DNA from: Sclerurus mexicanus
Lineage: Eukaryota > Chordata > Aves > Passeriformes > Furnariidae
DNA length: 64,000 nucleotides
NCBI GenBank assembly: GCA_013396755.1
Contig: VWZF01004054.1
Span: 299,726 to 363,725 of the forward strand
Reading direction: 5' to 3'
A model generated the notes under the pieces. It worked only from the letters and a program-made list of their open reading frames with translations, was not told where the DNA came from and made no database searches. This document shows positions 13,401 to 25,400 of the stretch, piece by piece. Each line of letters opens with the position of its first letter. Position 1 is the first letter of the stretch. Position numbers and translations under genes: made by a program.

Positions 13401-16400
13401 CTCGTTGGCATCAGCAAAGTACTGCTGAGCCTGCAGGGAATCCTCCAGGTCCTGGCGCCGCTGCGACGCTTTGGCCTTCAGAGAGTCCCACTTCTGGTTC
13501 AGCTCATTCAGCTTGATTTTCACATCCTCAGCTGCAAAGTGTCCTGGGTAACAGAAGGAGAGGGAACTGAAGGACTTCGGGAGACAAAACCGATACACAC
13601 TAAAAGGTTATTTGTACTTCTTCAAAGTCCCAGCAATTAGAGCAGTTTAAATCTATGCAGGCTATTTTAATGAGAGCACAACTGAGCTGGCCCTTTTGCC
13701 TCAGACTAGAAAACACTGGCAATGAAACTGTGCTGGGATATTTGAATTATTAGGAATAAAACAAGACACATAATAACATTTCTTCTCAATGACAAAACAG
13801 GAAAGGTTGCCTCTCTGCAGTGGCAGCAGGCAAATCTTACTTCAAATCTCCATTCTGAACCCCAGAATCAGGGAGGATTTTTGTATTTTGGTGTTAAGAA
13901 CACCCAGTCAGAAATAAAGGTGTCTATTTATTGAAAAGCAGGAACAACTTACAATCTTCATGGAAGATTCTCTCTCACAGTATGATTACGTATCTCTGAT
14001 ATAGCCCTTTAATAGATTTAAAAATGAAGACTAAACACAACAGGCACAAAATTGCTAAATATGTGTTCATCAAGAGTAGATGGAGACCTGTGAAAACTGT
14101 GGCAGGTTTCCATCAAGGAACATATTTTGAATTTCAGGTGAAAGAATGACTAGAAGTTCATCCTGCTAGATGGTGCCTGTCTATTGCCTCGATAAAAACA
14201 GGTAATAATTCTTAATTGTACTGAGCCAGAGATTTAAAAGCTACTGAGACATACCCTCTTCCACCATGGCATTTCCCTTCTGTGTGACTGCTTTGATGCG
14301 CGGCTCATGGCCTGCAATTTCTGCCTGCAAAGCCTGGTGCTTCTTGAGCAGATTCTGGACACCAATTAAGTCCTTGCCTGAAAGATATAAAATAATCAGT
14401 CAGATCAGTGTGACCACGTTAAACAAAAACTTCAAGGCAGCTGCAACCAGTGCTAGACAAACCTGCAGAGTAAGAACCAGCACAATGAAGACAGAGCACT
14501 ATGAAAACTAAGTTACCACTGGAATTGTAGAAGTAACAGAGGACCAGAGGTGACGGCAAATATGTAACTCTGGGCAATGTTGTTCACAACAAACAGTTCA
14601 GAAATTTTCGAGGAATGTTCTATAAAGATACAAGTTATGCCAGAGCAATTCTGACATCTAAAGCCCAAAGGTACCTCTGTTTGTTGAAGCTGCAATAGGC
14701 TCTTTCTCCCTAATCCAGGTCTCCTCATCCTCAATGTCACGGAAAAGCTGCTGCAGGCGAAGAGAATCTGCGAGTTTCTGCTTCCGAGCCACCATAGGAT
14801 CCTTCAGAGCCTCGTAACGAGCCACTAAAGCTTCTTGTTTCTTCTTGATGTTGTCAGCATCGAAGTGCCCAGCCTCCTGGAACTGGCGGGCCTGGATGGT
14901 AATGCCATCTATCCGGTCCTGAAGTCAAGGCAGCAAAAGAGAACGTCAGGGATTCTGTAAAATGGCTCCGGAGACTGAAACATTTTCAGGTCTAAGCTAG
15001 TGAGAAGAGAAGCTCAGCTGCACAGGGCAATCATTTTGGTAATAATTATATTGTATACATTACTCAACACATTAGATAAATGTAACTGGGTTTCATCTGT
15101 CAATTTTAGAAAACAAGAGATTCCTGAAATTACAGTAACTTTACAGATGGGCCCCTCTACACAAACTGGTTTTCGATTGTTAACAACTGATGATTCCAGT
15201 TTGGGAACACAGATTTTGTTGACTTTCTTCTTGTGGATTTAATTCCCCTAAAGATCATTTGCAAACTATCCATTTGTAAAAATGGATCCAAAGGAACCAT
15301 TTGCTGTAAAGTTCTTTATTTAAAAATTGTTCTCCCTCTCCCCCCCATTTCCTAGAGCTACATGAAAACAAACAGAACAAGAATAAGGTTGGTTTATTTC
15401 CTACACAGAGCACTGCACAACTTTTAAAGTTGGTGTTCACAGCAAAAAACAAGCTTATTTTTATCAAAGTCATGAAGATGTTATTCTTACAGACATACAA
15501 GTTATGTTTCAGTTCAAAATTACTTTTAGTAAGTAAACTGTAAAAGCCAAAGCTACAAAAACTATAAAGATGCAGACATGCTAAGGCCTCTGAGTGAGCA
15601 AAGCTGCAAATATGATCTTTTGAGTGATCTGAGAGGGCAGGAATAAAAATTATTGCATTTACCTGATGGGCAGCAACATCTGCCTCCAGCAGGGCATGTT
15701 TCTTCTGAAGATTCTGCACGTTAGTAAGATCTTTTCCATAATCATCAGAAGCCAAGTGTCCTTCTACTTCATAGAGCCACAGCTCAATGTCCTCCACGTT
15801 GCGGTTGAACTGCTGCTGCTGATTGGCCTCACGCAGTTTGATACCTGCCAGAGACAGCAGCAGGAGGGAAACAGGACAAGATTACTTCAGTTATCTCACC
15901 TCCTGGCTCAGCCCTACAGAAAATTGCCCATATTCCTCTGAGCAAGTGGTACCTTTGAGCTCAGTGGCCTCCAGAAGTTTCTTCCACAGGCTGATCACCT
16001 CGTTCATGCGAGCAGCCACTTCGTCCGAGGCGTAGTGTTTGACATCAATCAGCTTCTGCCCCGCCTTCTCCAGGGCATCGATGCGGCTCTGGTTGGCAGA
16101 GAGCTCTGCTTCAAAAGCCTGGTGCTTCTGAACTTTACCTTGCAAGTTCGATGGATCCTACAGAGGAAGACAGAAAAACAATGTTTCAATACAAAATCAC
16201 TATCTAAATGTCTCTGAAGAATTGTTAAAATTAGATTATGTTCATATACGAGCCAAGGTGTCACCAGAGGATCTGGTGCCACAAATATGCCTTAAATCAG
16301 AACACAAACTATGGGAGAAGCATGATTACAGGAGGATGAGAAAATCCCAGTTGGGGCCAGGCAGAAATTACCATTTCTCCTGTTGCCATTAATACCACGG

Positions 16401-19400
16401 ACTATCAGCAACATTTTGGCTGACAGCGCTTCGCATCATTAGACTGATTACATTAAGACTTGAAAATATTCTACCATTCATCTCTGTGTTTACCTTGTAG
16501 GCCTCATCAGTGGCAGTTTTCATCTTTTCATTAACCCAGCTCTTCAGCTCATCAGAGTCCCTGAAGAACTGCTGCAGGTGGAAGGAATCTGCCAGCTGAG
16601 CGCGGCGGTACATGGCTCTTTCGTGGAGGGCATTGCGGCGGCTCAGCAGCTGCAGAGAGGAAGGTAAAAGCTCTTTACGTTCTCCAAGCTTGTAAGAATC
16701 ACCACTGTATCCCTCCTCCTGGGAGAGCTCTGCTGACTTATCCCATATCGAAGTCACACCACGTAAAATAATCAAGCAGAACATGATCCAAAGTCCACAG
16801 TCCCAGTCTGGTTTGGATACTTACAGCATCTCTGCGCGTAGCGACATCATCCATGGCATAGTGGTTGTTCTGGATCAACTTAGTAGCAAACTCATCTAAT
16901 GCCTAAAGAGCAAACAGGTTTCCATTTACTTGGTGTAACAGAAATTGTGCAAGTTTGCTTGGTACATCACTTCCCAAAAGTTTATCCCAGTACAACTGGT
17001 AGGAAGCCATTAAGAGAGTTACTGTCACACCCTTTTCTATCTGTACCATCATCTTCCATGTGGAAGAATGAAGGTGTTTAACAAATCTTCATCCACACGT
17101 GTGCTGGTAATAAGCAAGCACCAGATTACCCAGCTCTGAGGCAGAAATTGAGCCCTATCCCATCTTTTCCACCGTTTTCCTTTTTAGAGACAATACATGT
17201 CATTTAGAGCTAATACATCCCACAAAACAATGGATCATTCTGCAAAGCAAACCCCATCCTTTAGCATCCTTCAGCAATGTCTCCTCCCCAGTCAATAAAT
17301 TCTCTTGTTTTACTTCTTGCCCATTTAGCAATGACCTCATGGAAATGCCTTACTGTGATTTTCTCCTCTTGGGCACTTAGGGATTTCTCAAAGTCTTCGT
17401 GCTTCTTTAGAAGAGCCTCCACACTGTCCAGGGAATCACCAAGGTCTTCATTCAGCAGAAAAGCCTGAAATAAGGAAACAAACACATTTTTATATGTTTC
17501 CGTAAGTGAACTCAAGTGAACTCTAAGTACTGCCAGTGAAAGTGAAAAGTGAAGGATGATACTGGGATGGCATTCACTGTAAGTTTCTAACAGCCAAAGG
17601 TTCTGAATAATGCCTTTTAGCTTCCTATTCAACCAGCATTTTACAAGAGTTAACACACACAAAAGCCACCTCAGTGGCAGCACTAGATGGAAACAGTCAT
17701 TGTAGCACCTCAGGCAGGCAGATAACTCTGCACAGCACCCGCTCTCCAGTGCGCGCCTAGCGGAGTCACTGCCACTAGTTAGTTGTTTAAGTCTAAAAGA
17801 CTAACCAGAAATTAAAATAGACCATATCTGGAGAGTTCAAGGACATGTACTCACTTCTTGTTTGCTCATCCAGTTGTCCACTTGCTCAGTGTCTCTGTAG
17901 AAGAGCTGCAGGTCCATGCACTGCTCGTACTGCTGCCTGCGGAGCTCCCACAGCTCCAGCAGGGCCGTCCTCTCATCTGAGAGGATGGTCAGCTAATGGA
18001 CAGGGAAGGGAAACACATAGCAGTTTTATTTAACAGCCTGGTTTACTTCCATCTCAATGCAAAAATCAAGTTGCGACTCAAAAAAGTGGTTCACACTGCA
18101 CTGAAAACGACATTCTGTGGAAAATAATTAAATTTCCTTTTAAATTAAGGGACACAGAAGAAAGACAGAGTTCTTCTAGGAGCTCTTGTTCTCAACTTAC
18201 CTTTTCTTTCACTTCATCAGAGGCATAGTGCCCAGCAGCAAGCAAAGCCTGGCCAGACTCATCAGCAGATTTGAAGCTGTCTTCATGGGCATCAATTTCT
18301 CCCTAGGAAAGGAGATGTGAATAAGCTGTTACCAACATTGATTTGGAAACAGAGTGCTGGAATGTGAAAACTGCTATTGAAAATAACACAGAAACAAGAG
18401 TCTGGACACCTGAATGCTAAACATTCAGCTATCTTTAAATACATTACACTTATCATGAAAACTAGAATGAAATGCATTACCTTACAGTGCAGATAAGGTA
18501 GGTATAAATGCCTAAATTAAAATGAAACTAGAGGTTGCTTTGGGCTGCACTCTTTCTGCTTACTGAAAGCAATTCCTCACGATGGACAACTACAACAGTC
18601 CTCAGTCCAAATGGCTGCTCTGAGGTCTATTTTCTATAAAATATTGTCATAAGCATTTTTAAATACTTAGTGATGAGTGTGTATTTACTCCCCAGAAACA
18701 AAGCAAGAACTCTAAAGCAGGGCCCAGTCCTGGAACAGCTGCAGATCAAAGCACAGCAGAGCTGCAGCCCCGGCAGTTGTGACTCAGGGGCTGTGTCAGA
18801 CACACGAGCAGCTGCTGAGGGCCGGGCTCTGCAACCACCCCACCTTATGCTCCTGATGTCTGTCCAGAAGGGCTTCTGCCCCTGCCACATCGTTGGCAAG
18901 TTCATCAGCGTTTATGAGAGCCTTCATCTCAGTCACCCAGCTGGTGAGGTCTCGGAAGTCGGCCAGAAAGCGCTGCAGCCTTTGGAAAGCCAAGGGAAAA
19001 ACGGTTGGGAATAATCTGCTGGCTTAGCTTCTCTCCTTACTCCAAAGAAAGGGTCACAAACATAAAGGCTGTTCCTCAGATACAAACAAACCACCACCAA
19101 AATGCACGCAGAATATTAAATAACTAAATATGCTTTCAATCCAAAAAGTAGTCTTTTGAAGTTAAGAAAATGCTGGGTTCTAGATCCACGTCTTAAAGAC
19201 TTATTTTGCATATAATTTATATTGAGAGTAAAATGAATATTCCCAACAACAAGCTGAAGGCAATAGAAATCAAAATACGGTTCTCAAGCTGAGTGTTTCA
19301 AGATAACCCACAGGGCTGCTGCTGTCACAACCACGACAGTGTGTGGGGGAGGGAGCTGGCAGCAAGTTTCAACTGCACAAGCCTCAGCCTTAAAACAAGC

Positions 19401-22400
19401 AAACAAACTCTCAAATTCCTTCCAGTGTGCCTCCAGTTGTTGCCTTTGGCACGTGCTTAACACTTATCAGCAAGAGTCATCAGTTTCTGTTTCTCTTTTA
19501 CATTTGCTGTTATTTGATCTAAAGAGATTATGGCAGTGAAGGTAAAGGAAAAGATTATTTGTGTGGATCCCCACTGCCATAAATCCCACATCACGGGAGG
19601 GAACCCAGGGCAGAAAAACAAAACCAGAAAGGATGTAAACTAACCACCATACCAGATTATTTTGTTTTTAGTATGGTTTCTCAACAGTGATCTAACAGGT
19701 TGTGTTTTCACAGACAACCAGGCTGGTACAGAAACAAGACTGTCTTAGGAGAAACCCCATAACAGCAAAGCAGCTTTCCCAGAAACAAGGTCTGGGACAA
19801 TACACTTCAGAGACTCAAAAGGACCCCATAAAGAACTGCTTTGTAGTAAGTGTACTAAAAAAACCCCAAAAAAACTGTTAAACTTCAAAAGACAGATGGG
19901 GAGACAACCAAATGCCCCAAAACACTACACTGTCTCTGTTTCCATAACTGATCCACTTCCAGAGAATAACCAAAAGCTGTAAGTACTTATTTATCATACA
20001 AACAATTCTTTTCCTATGAGAGTTAGCATAAAACATAGTTTGGTGAACAAGACTGTGCTGAAAACACCAGAATCAGCCCAATATTTTGCAACCCCCTTCC
20101 CAGGAGCCTCTGTCAGGTGTGACCAAGGAGAAAGGACCCCTGTCCTGCTGCAGGGACCCACCTGTAGGAGTCGTTGAGGCGGCTGTGCCTCTCCGCCGCC
20201 AGCGTCCGGATCTGCTCCCAGTTGGCAATGAGCTCCTCCCGCTTCACTTGGATTTGGGAAGCATTTATGGGGTGAGACTGCTGCAAACGGTCAGCTTCTG
20301 CACACAGGGCCTTCACCTACAGCAGGCACAAACGGTGAGTAAGCTGCCAGCCCTGTACACGCTCAATAAACTGTAGGGAAAAGGTGTCTCGGGGTTACCT
20401 TATCTTCCAGAGCTGCCAGATCTCTTTCCAGGCCCTCGTGCTTGCGCAGCAAAGCCTGCACGCTGGCTAAGTCTCTGCCAAAATCATCTGAGGCCATCAA
20501 CTGCCCTTTCTCCTTAATCCAGCTGATTGTTTCATCCACGTCCCTTCAAGACAAAGCACAAATTGAAAGCAGGCTGTCTTGTATGGAAAAAGGAAGAAAG
20601 CAGGATGTGTTCCTGCACAAGTGCCAGATGAACTGGCATACAAACCCATATATATAAACACGGCAGCCAACTACAAACATCCCTTAAAAAACCCCACCAA
20701 ACAAAGAAGTAGATTTTGTTTACATCTCAAGAAACTTTGAAGAGTATTAAGAGGCCACTCTTCAGGTGGTGCCACCAGATGCAAACAAGGAATTACAGCA
20801 CCATCACTGAGTAGGTCCATTTCCCACCCTAGACCCTTCTCCAACTTAATTACAGCAAATCTCAAAATGCTGTAGATGGAGATGAGGATAGAAAGACATT
20901 GCTCAAAGACACCCAGAGCAACTGGGCTGACATCCATCTGGCAGAAAATACATCCCTTTTCAGGCTCATCTGGGACAGAACTGGGTGAAAAAGCCCTCAG
21001 AGGAAAGGGAACCAAAACTGCCATTAGCAGGAAGAATCAAACTGCCAAGCATTGAAAAGCTACATCACAATAATTATTCTAAAGTAATTCTAGAACAACA
21101 AGGTCTTCATTCAACAAGTCATGCAGAAGAATAAGTCAAAATCATTGCAGACAGTAGCTCTTCTCATCCCACTGTGTGCAGCTGAATGCATCACTGAACA
21201 CCCACACAGCTGCCACCACTTCAGCACCCCCAGCCAAGCCCATACCTGTTGAAGCGCTGAACTTCGGCTGCCCCGAAGAGTTTGCCTTGCCTCTGCAGGG
21301 CAAGACCCTTCAGACGCTGCCAGCTTGCATTTACTTCATCCTGTTTGGACTTTATCAGTTCCTCTTCAGGGTGCTGTTCCTGGCAAGCAAAGACAAATGT
21401 TCTTTTCATGTGTTCTGTGGTTTTACATCCACTGGCAAAACCTCAAAACACCCCTGGTTTTCAAGAGATCAATGTATTGTTACTGTGCTTTCCAGATGAC
21501 CACCCAATTCAATAGTTTCCCTGACATTTCACTGTGCAAACATTCAATACCCTTGTAGTGCTTTCCCTATATACTAATTAGTCTGTGGGAAGAGGGCTGT
21601 GAACAGCAGCTTTTTTTTTTTCCCTGGAATGCAATACTTCCTGCCCTGTCTCCATCCTTGATCAAGATCCAGATGTCATATCAGGAGAGACATAAAACCT
21701 GCTTGTCCAAGGGAAATACATTTAATCCCAAATACCACAGTTACTCTTTACTAATCACTACTCTCCACATTATCAGGAATGTTCCCAGCTACCACCAATC
21801 CAGGGGGAAGGAGAGGAAACTGCAGCCAAAAGCTTGCTGTTGCACGTGCCTTGCCAAGAGATTTTCAACACACACAAATTTTACCTGGATAAGTTTGCCA
21901 GCAAACTGGTTCACTTCATTTACTCTTTCCTCATGAGCTGCAAGGTCTGTCTGGAACTCTTCAAACTTCTTTTGCAGAACCTCAACATGTTCTAAGTCCT
22001 GTCCAAGCTCTTCTGAGGTCACTATTGCTTCCTAGCACATTGCAAAAGAAAAAAGTTAATTTCAGTATATCCTATGGGAAATCACTACTGAAAATTAGGA
22101 AGCAAACTGTCCTAATTTTCAATAGGTCAAAGACAATCACAGTGTTTAAAGTCACATTTAAACTCTATTCCCTACCCCAACACTTATGTGTTATTGCAGA
22201 AAATATACACGAGGGAGTGATTTTTTTCATCGTCCTTGGCCATATTAATTTTCAAGTACAAATTCACAGCACACAGAGTGACTAGAATTTGTACACAATT
22301 TAGACTGCTTATGGGCATTTGCTGTAGGCTCCTCATGCGAGATTTCTGCATGAAAAGTGCCCTGTCATACTCAGTAACACTTCTGAAGTTTACAGTTTGA

Positions 22401-25400
22401 ACCCACAGTGACAGAAAACAGCAAACCATCTTTAAGAAAACTCATATGGTAATTGTGTGGCTTTTTCCCCCCTTGGTAGTGTGGTTTGTGGTCTGTTTCC
22501 TCAGAGTTCAGGGAGTCAAGAGCCAACAGTTTTTCTGCAGCTCACATCCTTACAATGTATATCTCTAAGGGTATTCCAACTATTAAGTAATTACATACAC
22601 ACTGCTGGGTGCTTGGGTTGGCTCCTTTCTATAACAGACCATTTAGAACATTTATTAAAGAAACATTTGCTTTTACATGGTGTAGATTTCCCTTACAGGC
22701 AAACTGAATTTTATTCAAATCTCCTCAAAGAAAACAAAGAATTCATCATGTTAAGTGTGCTCTCCAACACACAGGCTTCCTCTGACTCATCCCTTTTTTT
22801 GTGGCTGCAAAAGAACAAACAGCAGTTTGCACACCTGCTGCTGCTGCAATATAAATAACTAAATCAAGTGTTCAGTGCCTTTCCAAGCTCCCTGTGACCA
22901 CCTGACCTTCGGGGACTCTGTGCTGACAGTTTCCCACACAAACACCTCAGATTTGCCCCCAAGGACACAGTAAGGCAGGTAATTCTATACCTTGTCATTG
23001 ATCCAGTCCATGACATCTTCGCACTCCCGCAGGAACTGCACCAGCTTCTGTGCCTGCAATAACTTGACCCCCTTCTCCCTCATCTTTTCCATCAGCAGTT
23101 CCCATAGTCGGTGCAGCTCCTGCAGTCGAGTCTAAAACAACAGGATGTTGTTATTAAAACCCGCTATCAAAGATCAGATTTAGTCCCTTCCTGACCTTAA
23201 CAGCAGATTGACTTTTCTGAAGTTATACATCCTAAACTTTGCTTTAGGCAAAGGATTAAGAAACCTCACTAAAACTTTATCTCAGCATTAGTTTTCAAGT
23301 TATGTGAAGTGTGTAACAACACAAAATTAGAAACTACTGAGTATTTACATACTTTTTATTACTTACTGAAGCTACCAAATAGTTATGTTTACATAACTAT
23401 GAGGAAAACATTGAGATAAAATTTGATGCTAATATGAAGTAAGGCCAAAGATTTGCTGCTCTTCCCTTCAAATGTTCAGTCTTTTACATGTAAGTCAACT
23501 CCCAATAAGTGAATCTCATCTTCCTTTGGCAATTTATTATCTAAGACAACACATTCTGTTTCAAGTCAAACTTGTGCCATTTTACTGTATTTTAACCAAT
23601 TCTCTTAACACTAATCAGTTAATATATTTAGCCAACATTGGTAAGTAACATAATACTGACATAGCAAGAGTAATCACTAGTTTTAATACTAAGTCTCTGG
23701 CTGAACTCAGTGTTTCAAAACTGTCAGGAGCCACTCTAAATTTTGTAGACAATGAAAAGAAAAACCACACTCCCACACAGGCACAAAAGTTGCAACACAG
23801 GAAAGTATCTGCTCCACCCATCATCTCCAACGCTTTGCTCATCGAGACCTGAAACCTGAAAGTCATTCAAGAGGAGCTTTTGAACCTCCTGGGCGGAGGT
23901 TCCACTAAATCCACGCAGAATGTTCAGTCAGGGAGGTTTAAAAGGGAGGAAAGAGCTCCAAGCACTGCCCCAAAGGATGGTGCAAACTGTCAGCAAGAGG
24001 GGAAGGAGACACTGCAAGCACAAGGTGCACAGCACAGCCACAAGAGTCACCTACTCGGATGTGGGACCCCACTTGGGTGGCCGTGACTATCGGGCGCTGG
24101 GCCGTCCGGTACGGCGTGAAGGACTGAATTAAAGGCAAGTTATCACCCCAAACAGCACAAACAACAGCAAGGGAGTTGGGTTTTTTCATATTTGTGGGAA
24201 GGATTATACAGTCACAGGGAGGTTTCTAAAATAAGCACTATCCTAGGGCTTTTTTATTACATATTGTATTTTAAAAAATCTGCTTGTCTTACCATCTTTT
24301 CTTAGTTACCATGAAATGATGAACATATCAATTAAGTTTGATAATCACTACAAAAATATCATGAGTTCTCATTTGGAAAAATTATAGCAGCTCTCATCGA
24401 GATCTTACAAAGGAAAAAGGCTTAAACAACTTTTCATTAAAACCAAAAATGCAGCCATGACTGAAACTGAAATGGGTGAGGCCCAGAAACAGCAGATTTC
24501 AAGTGAGAATGCAAATTATAGAGATTTGAATGAGTGGCCAGTACAACTTAAGCAGAAGGCAGAGATCACTAGAGACCTGGTCTGAGCCAGAGCACACAGA
24601 AATTACATGGCTGAAGTTCACTGGTTTGATTGCTTGTGTTACTTAGTATTGCAGAAAATGAGTGGTCAACATGCCTGACATCAGGCCTTGTGAATTTGAT
24701 TTTGGGAAGAACCACAAGTATAATTCATTTGCCTCGTGCCTTTCATAACACCTTTGAATAGTTCACCTCAGAATTGGAGAAAAGCTATGAGCTGGGTGCT
24801 CATGAAAGAGAAAAATACCTCTAAGCTTTACAAATAAAAAATTCTCTATTCAAATACCTGTGCAATTTTAAAAAGCATTTAGGAATATGGAGTTATCTGT
24901 GCAATCTGGACAAAGTGCTTTAATGAAAAACCTGTGAGAGGGAGGAAAAAAATGTTTTTAAACTCACTCTTATGGTTTCAGATGCAAAATGGCTTTCATT
25001 AATCATCTGATTTCCAGTCTCATCCAGTTTAATAATGGCTCCTGAGTTGGCCTGCACCTCAGCTTCAAAGGCTTGGTGCTTCTGCAGCTTCCCCTGCAAG
25101 GAAAACATCAAAGAACGTGACTGAGACTTGAACAGCCTCCTCCACACTCCCCAGCATCAACAGCTTTAGAGTGTTTTATGCATATGCAGTACTGACAAAC
25201 AGGAAAACAGCACAGTCACTATCAGCTGTGCCAGGAGTTTCATGGGTGGATTCAAACACCCCAATGTCAGTTATTTCACTCTTGTGTTTGCTCTTTTTTC
25301 ACCAAGTTTAAGTGTTCAATAAATTTTGGGATTAAACAAAGCTGGGTTTACGCTACATTACAACAAATAATATTTCCTATGCTGATGTAGAATCTAATCC

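Noticed and set aside
15255..15797. Single 180-codon frame around SPTAN1 exon 16
   Set aside because: Only 15663-15844 is coding; the rest is exon read-through into intron.
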